This document shows, one piece after another, positions 11,801 to 22,800 of a DNA stretch of 64,000 nt; positions within the stretch are counted from its first letter, which is position 1; each line of letters opens with the position of its first letter. The position numbers and the translations under genes were made by a program. The stretch is from contig NC_059564.1 in the NCBI RefSeq assembly GCF_905220415.1, positions 198,501 to 262,500 of the forward strand. Reading direction: 5' to 3'. Origin of the DNA: Colias croceus (taxonomy: Eukaryota; Arthropoda; Insecta; Lepidoptera; Pieridae). The notes under the pieces were generated by a model. The model saw nothing but the letters and a program-made list of their open reading frames with translations, ran no database searches and was not told the DNA's origin.

Positions 11801-14020
11801 AGCTTGTTTTTGCGACAATGTATAAGATTTCTTTTAAATTGTGATATAAATGTTGTTTATGTTATGAGGTTGATGTCATCATAATTTGTTGTTGATATCC
11901 TAAAATTCAGTATTAAATTTGATAATAATTTTATGCAAATATTTTAATTAACATTATTTAAACAACAAAACTATAAAATTTGGTAAGGACAAGAGACTAA
12001 ATTATAATGTCACATCCCTCGAAAATTTTCCTGTCTCTTAATTAAATGTGTAATAGCACACTTGCTATCTATAGTTATATTTATATAATCATATCATCAT
12101 TTCATTATTAACTTTGAATAAATAGTCATCGATATCGACATGGCGTCTTAACATAGTAAACAGAAAACGAACAGTAGCGAAACTCCCTGTAAACGCTCTC
12201 TCAACCATATGCATTGACAAGTCTCCTGTTTGTGACTGAGCCCTATCGAGCTTTTTGTAGCTAGTTTGGCTACTGTTCGTCTGTTTACTGTGGTCGCAAC
12301 GGCCCATTGAATAATATTTTATGCTATTTGTTTTGTTTTATGCTTGGTATTAACAATAATATAATAGTAGTAGGTATAAATGTATAAGTCGGTTTAATAA
12401 TTAAATATCTATGTAAAACATTTTTAAAGTACGCCACATGGCAGATTTCAGCGATTTACCTCATACAATGTAATAACCCTAAAAACCCTAAAAATAAATA
12501 ATTTGAATTTGAGAGCTGTAATTGTAAATAAATGATTAGTGGCGGGTGGTTCGCCCTACGGAGTGGCGTTTGGCGGCGCGGGCGCAGGCGCGGGGGGTGT
12601 GTACGCGCCCCCTCCCTACGACCAACTGCAGCACCACCAGGCTATACCTGCGCTGAGCCAGCAGCTACCAGTAAGTAGATGCTTTTAGGTACGACAAAAT
12701 TCTGCTTAAAAACATTATATTTTTTGTTTGCAGTTTTTAGTACAAATATTTACATTACTTCAAAATCAAGCTCTACGCAATAAAACAATGCGAAATATAA
12801 AAGAAACATAAATGTGACATTGGTACTGGAATTGATTGCTTTATAAACCCTGACGAGGAAAATACGTCTGAAACGGAGATCGAAGATGTATAGATTGACG
12901 AAGTTCAATTCACGATTAAATTTATTTTGGTCACATTTTACCAAATATTTAATTACTATCTCTTACAAAAATAATGAATCCATACAATGTGTCATATTCT
13001 CTACACTTAATTTTTTTTGGAATATGAAGCAGAAATTTTCCCCATTTACTCTAGATGTATAGTGGTGCAGCAGCCATGTACGCAGCGGCGGCGGGCTACC
13101 CGGGATATATTGGATACCCGGTGCAATACTACCCATACTACCCGGTGCAACCCTCCATTCAACCCTTGAGGCCAACTATCATGATTCCGGTGAGTTTTTC
13201 AGTAATGTGAAGATGGTGGAAAGAGCTACAGTTGTACATTGAATGTTGGATTTTACGTTAAAATGGAAAATAAATCTTATTGTTACGTCTTTAACCTTTT
13301 ATTCGAGTTTACAATAAATGAACTTGTTTTATTTACAGAAACAATTTACATAATAAAATAATAATTTAATAACTTATGGTATGCAAATAACATTACATAT
13401 GATCAAAAATCAAAAATTAACAATATATAACAGAACGGTTTCGAGGCCGGCGGTCGGTTCGAGGGCCTGGCGCAGACGCTGCTGCCGCCCGCGCCGCCCG
13501 CCGTGCCGCCCTCCCCCGCGCACCTCGCCGCCATACAGCCGCACCAAGTGCTGTGAGTGTACACACATACACCATACTAACTATATACGACATTTTGTTT
13601 TAATGTACTACAACACACACACATATAAACATGCACTATAACTAGCATCACACACGACATGCTTTACATTAGAGACAAACACTTCAGCTAGCATACAACA
13701 TAATTACATACACGACTACGCAACACGACACAACACATTACACTACACAACACGACACAGCAGTCAGCATGTGTCACGTTCTGTAGTGTAGTACTACTGT
13801 ACACAGAAAAGAATCGCAAATCCCTACAAAACGCTCCAAAGCTATACATCTACTGCAATCGTCGTGTGAGTGAGCCGTTTCGAACGTTTTTTACGAAGTT
13901 ACGCTACTGTTAATGGCATAGCCATACATGATGAACCATACAAAACACTCGATATAACAATTACTACCACATTTTATACAAAAAATTAATAATATATTTT
14001 ATATTTTCCAGGTGGCGTTA
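5734..14020 (+). CDS. DAZAP2: DAZAP2-like proline-rich adaptor protein (5 coding exons)
   Basis: Exons 5734-5857, 12540-12670, 13055-13189, 13434-13552 and 14012-14020 join in phase (1,0,0,2) to give about 172 residues; vertebrate DAZAP2 has 168. The order of features matches that family: a Pro/Gln-rich N-terminus, a Gly/Ala run, a PPPY motif at residues 65-68 (candidate WW-domain ligand), a Tyr/Pro segment reading YPVQYYPYYPV, then PTIMIP followed by GFEAGGRF and a PP-rich SPAHLAAIQ stretch (vertebrate DAZAP2 has a similar YDAGARF-like block before a Pro run). DAZAP2 is known as a small adaptor in signalling and RNA-binding-protein complexes; that role is inferred here. The ATG at 5734 is the first in frame, with a second at 5740. 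An alternative is that TTGCAG at 5758-5763 is an acceptor and the true start lies upstream. The predicted end (VLWR then TAA) is shorter than the usual conserved C-terminus. Intron 1 is 6.7 kb because of a retrotransposon. Confidence 0.75.
6048..6332 (-). repeat. 3' LTR of the errantivirus-type element
   Basis: 285 bp, bounded by AGTTA and TAACT, and reading identically to the copy at 11331-11615. The env stop codon (6296-6298) lies inside this LTR. Confidence 0.93.
6296..7657 (-). CDS. env: Env-like protein, N-terminally incomplete (errantivirus ORF3)
   Basis: A 453-residue frame from the ATG at 7657. It shows several N-x-S/T glycosylation sites, a Cys-containing ectodomain, and one strong hydrophobic segment near residues 393-411, followed by a short basic tail that reads into the 3' LTR. 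This is the layout of the membrane-anchored half of the errantivirus envelope, a relative of baculovirus F proteins. In-frame codons continue upstream of the ATG to a stop near 7725, next to the end of pol. No signal peptide, surface-subunit region, furin-type cleavage site or fusion peptide is visible, so the front half appears deleted or would need a spliced leader. It is probably non-functional as an entry protein. Confidence 0.75.
   Translation of the reverse strand: MRYDKPTPKLENDQTIIRNKITLISKILYSFINSTEVLNQNSNILDKRLKIVESMIKELASKDNHWVYTTYVVSLLNLFVSNFRTIFIKLGEVETALAFSKVSILHQSIINSTELLQHLVLISQTESLVFKASEANLVKLEETINVKSYYIKQNQITFIMEVSITDNYTYNYYKLYSIPMYRASDSKTLSIFPKYPYLLAKGMKYLPIVKPCRSLAAGEQFLCDERNQTPYPETTCIEQLLKFEGNPMHCEQQLINIENVRIQRITSISWIIFSQYRNILTQICNGDGSKYPVVGTYIMTIDEPCSIEIQNITIRPHQVITENDPVEPTKVIVLPQLPVNRTPTLSSTRVLNMRGINLDEVKYMSTILKQSVFSDSEMVNSERNFRFSATLGYTSLFLIFVLVILFLLYLLRYKILNVMCLRNHRIVIKNEQTDNFALKEGGVTHPPQPSVLG
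6333..6343 (-). other. Polypurine tract of the errantivirus-type element
   Basis: On the minus strand AAGGAGGGAGG directly precedes the 3' LTR, the expected primer site for plus-strand DNA synthesis. Confidence 0.8.
7733..9470 (-). pseudogene. pol: Pol remnant: protease start fused to RNase H end plus complete integrase
   Basis: The frame is -1 relative to gag and overlaps the gag end at an A-rich stretch (9454-9463), where ribosomal slippage is plausible. Counting residues from the TTG at 9421, the retroviral protease motif DTG appears at 16-18 and is followed at once by NADALS (23-28), a motif normally found at the end of RNase H. The rest of protease, the whole reverse transcriptase and nearly all of RNase H are therefore missing by a deletion that keeps the frame. 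Integrase is complete: an HHCC zinc finger (His233-240, Cys270, Cys273), a DD35E triad (Asp303, Asp356, Glu392) and a basic C-terminal domain ending near residue 562. Confidence 0.88.
9448..10608 (-). CDS. gag: Gag protein of the errantivirus-type element
   Basis: 386 residues from the ATG at 10608 to the TAG at 9448-9450. An in-frame TTG extends the open frame upstream to 10653, but the ATG is the more plausible start. The first ~190 residues are helical and carry the capsid-like block FGDPRSEDCIKISLESCKIK. The second half is Asn/Gln/Pro/Phe-rich with repeated FGYRP-like units, then Tyr/Asp-rich. No CCHC zinc knuckle is seen, as is common in errantivirus Gag. It appears intact. Confidence 0.85.
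   Translation of the reverse strand: MESVNVITIPSDMLKLIPLFGGDKRILNLFFRKCEYIINKFRGHEEQNIYVLHAITSRLIGDAAALLSEREDINTWPALKELLEQHFGDPRSEDCIKISLESCKIKSGESYLEFCNRIQNIRSLLISKVNLSVDMEIKRAKIAIYNHTALNVFLYNLPESMVRIVRLKSPSTLEQALEIVLEEVNFHEQYQSRNRIHSNTTVPKQTPNVTVPQFLQNNPQQRFNFGIPNVPQNAQQAKFGFKFTPQQPFNKNPQFGYRPSFNQNTQFGYRPPQTFGITPQNFGQRPPQNNHFETSDVSMRTAPPRPQNITQPGFRVNETDLLYNDNYYYDYNPYDYTNYYGCNPYDTNYEYDKSEIYTPTDDTQDINVHPSDEENFRTKASTKKKS
11314..11331 (-). other. Primer-binding site (tRNA-Ser type)
   Basis: On the minus strand TGGCGCAGCCGGTAGGAT directly follows the 5' LTR. It is complementary to the 3' end (T-arm, acceptor and CCA) of insect tRNA-Ser, as in the 17.6/297/TED group of errantiviruses. The tRNA match is from memory, not from a search. 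Confidence 0.75.
11331..11615 (-). repeat. 5' LTR of the errantivirus-type element
   Basis: 285 bp, reading the same as 6048-6332. It is followed by the target duplication ATCT (11616-11619). Confidence 0.93.
11616..12539. other. Remainder of DAZAP2-like intron 1
   Basis: AT-rich. At 12151-12300 an imperfect inverted repeat (CATAGTAAACAG...GAACAGTAGC against GCTACTGTTCG...CTGTTTACTGTGG) suggests an old MITE. The 72-codon minus-strand frame here lies within it and has no gene support. Confidence 0.4.
12540..12670 (+). CDS. DAZAP2: DAZAP2-like exon 2 (Gly/Ala run and PPPY motif)
   Basis: Residues 42-85. The acceptor is ...GATTAG with a weak pyrimidine tract; the donor is GTAAGT at 12671. It contains YAPPPYDQL. 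Confidence 0.75.
13055..13189 (+). CDS. DAZAP2: DAZAP2-like exon 3 (Tyr/Pro core)
   Basis: Residues 86-130, 45 codons in phase 0 between CTCTAG and GTGAGT. It carries the YPVQYYPYYPV and PTIMIP blocks that align with the core of vertebrate DAZAP2. Confidence 0.8.
13434..13552 (+). CDS. DAZAP2: DAZAP2-like exon 4 (conserved GFEAGGRF block)
   Basis: Residues 131-169. It opens with NGFEAGGRF after acceptor ACAG and ends at donor GTGAGT with phase 2. If the donor were not used, a TGA would follow at once (CTG TGA). Confidence 0.8.
13553..14011 (+). other. Last intron of the DAZAP2-like gene
   Basis: The first ~200 bp are a CA-rich irregular repeat (ACACAC, ACGACACAACAC, TACACAAC). No other feature was recognised. 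Confidence 0.5.
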
Positions 14021-16811
14021 AAAACATGATTGGCCGTAACCGACGGCGCACCGACGATACTAATCTCGTAACACAAGGATACAACTAGCCTCTAACTACC
14101 CTTATTTTGGAATGTTTTCTAACGTTATTTTAAACAGAATCTCTGCCAGCTTGAATGTAACTCGAATATCTCAAATACTTTAAATAAATACCGATGTTAG
14201 AAAGTTTAAATAAACTGATAAATAAGAAATCTCCATTAAAACGTTACTGTATTTTTACACAAATGATATCAAAATAATATATGTCTGTACACGAGATTTA
14301 GGGATAAATGATAAATGTAAAATATATTTTACATAATATTAATGAATACATACAAATATACTGCGCATTCGTCGGTTATATCAGCTTAGCCCGATTTTTG
14401 ACTGTGATTTGTTATTTGCGTTCGTCATTTGAGTGTAATATCTAAATGTTAATTTAATGCTCTCTATAATAAAATAAAAAACCCTCTTTATTCCGTTTAT
14501 AAAAAATAATACTACGATATATGCGAATAAAAATATATCGTGATGTGATTTTGGTGTGCAAAAACATTAAAATAAACATTATGAATTTCTATCATTCAAA
14601 TTTTTTTGCATTCATGAAATTTGAACATTCGTTGAATGTAAATGTACAACATTTTAATTTTAATGTTGAATGCATTCAAATGACGAACGTACGGTAGAAC
14701 AGATGAGTGAAGCCGGGGGCTCACTATAGTATTAGGCGGTTTCGCCTCGAAACTAGCTATAGACCGCGGGTTTGGGTGCTGTTTGTGGAAAAATGAACAA
14801 ATAAATAATACTTTATTAAGATAAAGTGTTCAAAATGTAACGGTATCGTAGATTCCCTTTCTAAAAGTGAAATTGGTAAAAAAACACTAAATTAATTCTA
14901 AATCTTTTTGTTAAAAACAAGTTGAAAAAGATATCAGTATTACTGTATTAATGAATAATCTGCGATCAGTAGGGATGTATTTAGATTTCGTCTTGCATAT
15001 ATTTAAAAGTATAAAGAAGTAATATTTCAAACTATCCTCTTACAAATACTGTGCCTTTAGACATATCTTCAAAACTTAGTTGTTTTATAGCTTTAAAGTA
15101 AGGTAGCTACTCGCATTGTGTTAAATTTGTATTTGATTATGCTCGCGATATTTTTGACTATCGTTTTGATGAATCGCATCGAAATAGTTACATCCCTACG
15201 CAGATAATTATCGCACAAAAGCACAAAAATCCGCGTTTAGTTATATAAAGATTTAAACTGGTTGTGCGTGACACGTGCGAGAGGGACGGCCTGTGTGCGA
15301 GCGAGAGAGAATGATCGATATTTTCCATTGTATTTAATTTGTATCATAAGTACGTTTTGTTGTAGTTGTAAGTTGTTGTGTTGTTCTTGCGATACAAAGA
15401 TCTTTGTATTGCACGAACATGTTGTTCTATCCTTGCCGTTTTTTTGTATTAAAACTTTGTTAAGGTGCTTTTTGGTCGGACAGCAAAACTTACTTATGAT
15501 TACGGGGCCGTGTAACCAATGGTTGATTTATTTTTGTGATTATTAAATACAAAATTGTCTTGTGCGAACGTAAGCGGCTTTTTGTTATTTTTGGGCCAAA
15601 TTGACGCGCTTTTTTAGTAAAAACGTATATTTAACGCTTTCAACTTGAAATGCAATTTAATTGAACTGTTATCAAATGACAGTTGTAAACAGTGATTACA
15701 CGGATCCCTCATTGATGGTGAGAGTATAGAATCTCAAATGTATTGAAATTATTATTTAGTTGTATGGACTGTGTTTAGATTTCCAGTTAACACTTGACCG
15801 CGTTTATATTAAAATATCTAATTAACGTGACGTCCAAAATAAAAATTTATGATGACTATTTAGTTTTACACTAAAACAATATGTATAAAACTATATTTTT
15901 CTGCATTTATTCAAAAACTATCCCACCTTTGCACAGTCCGTAGTTCCAGTCTTATTATTAAAAGAATTCAGTCACAAATACGGTGATGGCGGACTGAATC
16001 ACTTTTGTACTGACATAACCTTTGTATTGGATGAATAGAACAATGTAATGGAATTTTTGTATTCACTGAACATTTGTATTCATGTATTTAATTTGAAAGC
16101 GATACAGCACGCCTCACCGGGCCTCTTATATTTTTACTAGTTTGTGGTATTTTTATTATATTGCATTATTTTTGTTAATCATGTTTTTCCGACGTGTGTG
16201 CGATTTTGAAACTCGTGTTTTAGAATACAAAAATGTATAAGAACGTTTAGATCTGATAGTTGTTTTAAGGAAATTTTGGCAGAAACTAGCCAACGCATTA
16301 GTATCCCAACTTCAAGGGACCATAGAGAAAATTGTTTTAACGTTCAAAACCCAAATATTGCAGTGATCTTTATTTCATATTTGATTAGCTCATGAAGAAT
16401 CTCTTTGCGTATTATATTTATTTACTTATATGCACAATTTGAACATATTGTTAACTATTTTGTTGTTATTAATATTGCGAAAGATCCTTTAGAGTTTAGA
16501 GACATCGAAACGTCGTATGCATAAAATATAATTAACTTATTTTTCATGTTTAGATTTATTAACTTCAAAATTATTTTATTTTGTCAAACGAATGTTGTAT
16601 TATATAAATAAATTACACGCCTAAAGTTTGTGTATTTCTTAAGTTTAAATAAAAAAAATTCTTGCATATAAGTAAATGTATAATAATTGTTGAATTAAAG
16701 TCGTAAGTAAAAGTGGGTTTTGCTCAATCGTGTGTATCGACTTCGGAGTCACGTGCAATATATAGCATAATTATTATTTTGTTTCCAATAAAACTTATAA
16801 AAATACAATTT
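14012..16811 (+). other. Terminal exon: last two codons and long 3' UTR (DAZAP2-like)
   Basis: After TTTTCCAG the exon supplies G-TGG-CGT-TAA, closing the frame at 14020. About 2.8 kb of AT-rich DNA with no coding sign follows. Early AATAAA matches occur near 14183-14225; the last strong one is CAATAAAACTT at about 16788, followed by a TTCTTGTTTTATT stretch, so a distal poly(A) site near 16810 is plausible. The UTR extent is inferred. Confidence 0.5.
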
Positions 16812-17097
16812 CTTGTTTTATTTATTTTCCCCGCCTAAATCCTATTATCATAAGCCTATAAGATGTCGATGGAAAGACAAGGAAAATATCTCTAATACAT
16901 GTAAGTTAATCTGTCTCTCAGAAACTATTGGGTCGAGTTGATAAACTTTGTGTTTCATCAAAACCGTACAGGGGGTGAAAGCGCGGGGGCAAAAGTTTAC
17001 AAAATTGTAGCAATTCTATCATAATTGGGAACACGAGATTGGATGTTATTCATTAGAATATCAACGAAATGGCAAAAAAGCATACTTATGTTAAGTA

Positions 17098-17703
17098 GCC
17101 TACTCACGATTCAATTTCAGTAACAATCTGCTGACACAATCTGCAGTGAGCTGACAGATTGTGTCGTGAATAGTATAGTTGAGGGCACGTTGGGGGCGTA
17201 ACCCAACATGTTGTGTATTGGATCGGCGCGGAAGCAACCCGACAAATTGTCTCAGCAGATTGTGTGCGTGTTGAAACGTGAGTATTGTGATTGCTCCAAT
17301 CTCGGCTCAATCGCGCTGCGCAGTAATCGCAAAATGGCGGTTTTGAGATAAACGCGGGAAAGACATTTTTACATATTTGAGGAAGATGTTTATATTTTAT
17401 AGCCGTTTATACTTTATAGCCCTTGAAATCTATCAATAAAATTGGAAAAAATACAAGCTTTACAAAGATAATTATCTTATATTTCATAAATTAGTATATC
17501 CATTAATAATGCGTATTATTGCGTTGAGGTTTAGCATCAGGCCAGGCATCAACGTGACGTGCACACGTTGTGGCAAGCAATCGCGGAATGAAATTGTATC
17601 AGCAGATTGAGGGTTGGATGAATCGTGAGTAGAGAACGCTCAATCGCGACTTCAACAAATTGTGTCAGCAGATTGTGGGTTGTGTTGAACCGTGAGTAGG
17701 GCC
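17098..17703. mobile_element. MITE-like element with ~45-bp terminal inverted repeats
   Basis: The left end reads CCTACTCACGATTCAA ... CAATCTGCTGACACAA; the right end reads CAGATTGTGGGTTG ... TTGAACCGTGAGTAGG, its inverse with some mismatches. Related copies of the motif (TGTCAGCAGATTGT and similar) recur inside at 17157, 17250 and 17605. No transposase frame or clear target duplication was found. Confidence 0.6.
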
Positions 17704-19102
17704 TTTTAGATGCAACGTAACGGTGCATTTACATGAAACGAACATAGAGCAAGAGCTTTATTTCGTGATCTTTTCGTCAAAAACTCCTAATCCTAAAATT
17801 GCTGAGTATTAGAACATTTTTCGAACGCACTAAGAACAACGAAAGAATGCTTTACGCCTTTTTGTACACTTAAAGAATTTGACTTAGTGACGTTATGAAC
17901 ATTCGCTCTTGGCATTTGCCTCTTTTGATGTAAATGCACGGTAAGACTAATTTTTTGAACAGTGGTTCGCTTCAAACTCAAACATTAATTTATTCATGTA
18001 CTTAGAATAGAAGAACTTTTGAATCGTCATAACATAGTTTTAGTGTGGTTTTACCATTTACCACCGATTGGCAAAGCAGTTTCTACAAAAAATAGACGGC
18101 AAGACCGCAAGAAACTACGTAGTTGCTCTTCTAAAATCATGACCATAAACTCAACATAAGTACATACCTACTTACCTACCTACTATAAAAAGTCCCTTTC
18201 TCTATCCCTATGTTCCTATATTATCTCTGTGTATTCTAAAAATGCGCAACGAATTTTAATACGATTTTGAAGTCTGTAGCAATTAAACGTGTTTCAAGTC
18301 ATAGGTACCTATGCCAAATAATGAAAAAAAAAATGCAGAACGGAAAATTGTCTCTCAATCAAATATTATGAAGCTACTCATTTTGTAATGATAAGTAACA
18401 ACTCAAATTAATGTTTGTTAGTCGCTGTTCTGATTTTTCGTCGCTCTCAATCAGTCGCTCTTTTAGTAATTCTGTTCTGTAACCCCAATTCAAAAATATT
18501 GTAATCTAAGATTGTGACCTAAAAGTTTAATTATTAACAGTCACTTGTTAACCATTTGGATTTTAGTTAATTGTGTTTCATTTTATATTAAGGCTGGGTT
18601 GCACCATGTTACTCCAATAACAAACATAATATTTGATATTATGATAAATAATTAGATTAGGGAAAATATGAGTTTGACAATTTTATAGAGGACGTCATCA
18701 TTTTAATGTTGATTTTGACTATAACCGCTCGTGTTTCATCGGTAAAAGCTATCGTTATCGTTAGATAACACAGATATCATTTCAATTGAGACTTTGATAA
18801 CTTTAGCTATGCTATAAAATATGCAGGTGCAATCCATATATTTGTCGTTGTTAAAGTCACCGTTACTGTTATTGTTGTATTTAACTAAAGGGGCAACAAA
18901 GTTTTAGAATTTTCGCTTTTATAAATATTTGAAAGAAACCTGAATAGGTAGGTATATTGATGCGATAGATTGATGAAATGTTGAATTTACCGAAAACTGT
19001 ACTTCACCGCACGACGCACATTAAATACGTTTTTAATAATAGTTTTTAAGTATCATGTTTTTTGCTAGAGGCGGAGGATGCGATTTTTTCAACCATGTTA
19101 TC

Positions 19103-19313
19103 CTACTAATATTATAAATGCGAAAGTTTGTGAGTATGGATGGATGGATGTTTGTCTTTCTCTTACTCTTTCACGCCATTACTACTGAACCGATTACAAT
19201 AAAATTTGGTTCGTATGTATCTGAAGACCGAATAAGCTACTTTTTATCCCCTAAATCACACAGGAACGGGAACTATGCGGGTTTTTATTTGAAAACGTGG
19301 GCGGAAATCTAGT
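19103..19313 (+). repeat. Dispersed ATAAATGCGAAAG...GGAAATCTAGT repeat
   Basis: A full-looking copy: CTACTAATATTATAAATGCG at the left, an ACTGAACCGATTACAA core, and GGCGGAAATCTAGT at the right. The CTAG end and GC-rich hairpin just before it recall Helitron 3' ends, but family assignment is uncertain. Confidence 0.7.
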
Positions 19314-19841
19314 TTTAAATATTTTAATAAGATTTTTTGTCGTCTATGCAGAACTTTATAATTGAATAGTGTGCTGTGTGACCGTGATTTTTAAACTAAC
19401 CGCAGATACAGAATTTTAATGATTATCAAAATATTCCTGAGACCAAAAGAACCAACCAACCCACCCGAGAGACTTATCTACTTGAAAACTGTTGTGTTTT
19501 TGTTCTAAAGTGAATGTTCTGTATCCGAATAAAATAAATTATATTCAAAAAAGTATTCAAACGAACTTTTTGATCATAATAGTGAAGAATTCGACAAAAT
19601 ATAAATAATAACCATACCCTATCCCTATTTAATATGATTTTATGTAGAAATTTTCTATAACCACATATAATTATATTATACTATACTAGTACGGTATCCA
19701 TTTTTAACCTTATAATGTATTTTCAATGTGTTACTTATGTGTAAGGAAAGTAATTTCAAGGAATAGGTACACAGAAAATAAACACAAAATTTTATGAAAT
19801 ATTTTATTAGCAATATTTACATAATTGTTTTACTAATACAT

Positions 19842-19847
19842 TTTATT
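19842..19847 (-). terminator. Poly(A) signal of MED16
   Basis: AATAAA on the minus strand, 7 nt past the MED16 stop codon. This would give a very short 3' UTR; another A-rich ATAAAAT lies about 40 nt further on. Confidence 0.5.
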
Positions 19848-19853
19848 CTTAAA

Positions 19854-19890
19854 CTACACATTGGAGATTAATGTCCACTTTCCACCGCAT
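19854..19890 (-). CDS. MED16: MED16 exon 20 (C-terminus)
   Basis: A 37-nt coding end reading CGGKWTLISNV then TAG. It follows CTTACAG and fits the family's NCLCGG-W ending. It lies 4.8 kb from exon 19 because intron 19 holds a large inverted-repeat element. Confidence 0.82.
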
Positions 19891-22800
19891 CTGTAAGCAA
19901 AAAATGTATGATTAGAATATATTTTTGACATATAGGATAACTATTGTTAATTTATTAAATTGTTATTATTTTATAAAAATTAGTGATTGAATACCGGAAG
20001 GAAGTTAGCGCGGAAAGTTTTTTTTTTTTAATTATTAATATCTCAAAAAATTGCTCCTTAAATGCTCCATCAGAATCAGTAATTGCTCCACTTCTATAAT
20101 TATTAGTTTATTTATAATTAATTTTTTAAAAAATCCAAATACTGAAAACTTGATTTCCCTATAGAATGAAAAATATTCACTTTTCATAAAAATTTTTTTT
20201 GCAAAAAAATTGCTCCTTAAATGCTCCATCAGAATCAGTAATTGCTCCACTTCTATAATTATTAGTTTATTTATAATTAATTTTTTAAAAAATCCAAATA
20301 CTGAAAACTTGATTTCCCTATAGAATGAAAAATATTCACTTTTCATAAAAAATTTTTTTGCAAAAAAATTGCTCCTTAAATGCTCCATCAGAATCAGTAA
20401 TTGCTCCACTTCTATAATTATTAGTTTATTTATAATTAATTTTTAAAAAAATCCAAATACTGAAAACTTGATTTCCCTATAGAATGAAAAATATTCACTT
20501 TTCATAAAAAATTTTTTTGCAAAAAAATTGCTCCTTAAATGCTCCATCAGAATCAGTAATTGCTCCACTTCTATAATGATTAGTTAATTTATAATTAATT
20601 TTTAAAAAAATCCAAATACTGAAAACTTGATTTCCCTATAGAATGAAAAATATTCACTTTTCATAAAAAATTTTTTTGCAAAAAATTTGCTCCTTAAATG
20701 CTCCATCAGAATCAGTAATTGCTCCACTTCTATAATGATTAGTTAATTTATAATTAATTTTTAAAAAAATCCAAATACTGAAAACTTGATTTCCCTATAG
20801 AATGAAAAATATTCACTTTTCATAAAAAATTTTTTTGCAAAAAATTTGCTCCTTAAATGCTCCATCAGAATCAGTAATTGCTCCACTTCTATAATTATTA
20901 GTTTATTTATAATTAATTTAAAAAAAAATCCAAATACTGAAAACTTGATTTCCCTATAGAATGAAAAATATTCACTTTTCATAAAAAATTTTTTCGCAAA
21001 AAAATTTGCTCCTTAAATGCTCCATCAGAATCAGTAATTGCTCCACTTCTATAATTATTAGTTTATTTATAATTAATTTTTAAAAAAATCCAAATACTGA
21101 AAACTTGATTTCCCTATAGAATGAAAAATATTCACTTTTCGTAAAAAATTTTTTTGCAAAAAAATTGCTCCTTAAATGCTCCATCAGAATCAGTAATTGC
21201 TCCACTTCTATAATTATTAGTTTATTTATAATTAATTTTTAAAAAAATCCAAATACTGAAAACTTGATTTCCCTATAGAATGAAAAATATTCACTTTTCA
21301 TAAAAAAATTTTTTCCAAAAAAATTGCTCCCGATTTGCTCTATCAATTACAAAAAAAAATTATTTAATTTTGATAATTTTTACAATAGTTAACTGAAAAA
21401 CTATGTTTGCATAGTAAACTACTGCGCTGTGACGTCATCAATTATTGTCGTTGCGACGCATAAGGGCCATATTTACATGTATCAGCACTGCAGTGATATG
21501 TATAGACCTTAATGTTTATGTTTTCTTATTTATACTATTCACTAGATTTCCGCCCGCGGCTTCGCCCGCGTTTTCAAAGGAAAACCCGCATAGGTAGTTC
21601 CCGCTAACGCAAACTATAGCAACTTGACACCGAAAGATGAAACAAACGACTGAAACACAAATTAATTGATAATTACTTGAAGTTTTAATAATACGAATAA
21701 ACAGGGATGGGTAGGGAAATGTTTATAAAAATACCTATACTTAATAAGAATGATTTAAATAGGTACATAATAATATCTGTTCCTTGAAATTTTGCTAGAT
21801 GAAAACTCAATAATTAAAATATGGCGCCTAGATATTCTTAGAGTATAATTAATAGCAACATAAGGTAAGTACTAAGTATTAAATAATAATATTATTATTC
21901 CCAGCATAAAACTTATTAATGTCATTTTAAGGTAATTAATCATATTAAATAGTTGGTCTTTTAAAATCATGTCAATATTACATAATCTGTAACTTATATC
22001 TAACTTCATAATATATCTGTCGTGGTCATATCGTAGATTTGATCATTTCATGATATGAGTGGCCATTTCACGAAATGGTCGCATATCGTGAAATGGCCAA
22101 CATAGTTTGATCAGATCGTTGAATCGTCAACGTTTCACGATTTGGTCATCCACATTTGGCCAGATCGTATAAAATAATATAAAGAGTCCATAAAATATTA
22201 AAAAATTTCAGAATAACTATATTCTAAAAACTTGTTTAATGTCATTTAAGTTTGTGCCGCGGCAGCGGCCGGCGAATGCCAGAATCGAATCGTTTTTGCA
22301 ATAGAAAACAATTAGGTTAGGTTAGGTTACACTTTGATAAACAACGCACGAGCCGAGCGAGCAAAGCGAGATCTTATTCTTAAATTATTTTATTTAAGTC
22401 GCATTTTTTCTTAAATACATATAAGATATCCACATTTTCCATAGTACTCGTACCTCTTCGTCGTAAATTCTTTGCTATGACTTTCTTCATAATATTGTTA
22501 TTAAACGAATTATGTAGTTTTTAACTGCGAATAATTTAATTTTCGCCAGCGGCCGCCATCTTATCACATAAACACAGAGCTTGCAGCGCCTCTACCAACG
22601 ATTAATGTAACTATTTTACGATATGATCAAATAATTTTGGTCATTTCATGAAAAAACCGTGCGTTAATTGGCCATATCGTGAAACGATTTCTTATCATTG
22701 ATCTGCCCAAACCACATCATGATGTGGCCAAACTAAATTGGCCATTTCACGATATGCGACCATTTCGTGAAATGGCCACTCATATCATGAAATGATCAAA

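Larger units (their letters stand above)
16812..19853. other. Intergenic region between convergent genes
   Basis: No coding exon is recognised. It contains an inverted-repeat element at 17098-17703, a dispersed repeat at 19103-19313, and a GGCTGGGTTGCACCA motif at about 18591 that looks like the end of another lepidopteran repeat. The rest is AT-rich single-copy-looking sequence. Confidence 0.45.

Noticed and set aside
13381..13641. 86-codon plus-strand frame over DAZAP2-like exon 4
   Set aside because: Wrong frame (Arg/Cys/Pro-rich) reading through the intron; the spliced frame matches the DAZAP2 family.
20035..20982. Minus-strand frames of 73 and 124 codons
   Set aside because: They follow the 159-bp tandem unit of the foldback arm and repeat the same peptide.
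22314..22330. Telomeric TTAGG repeat
   Set aside because: Only about three units inside a mobile element; too short to be an interstitial telomere.
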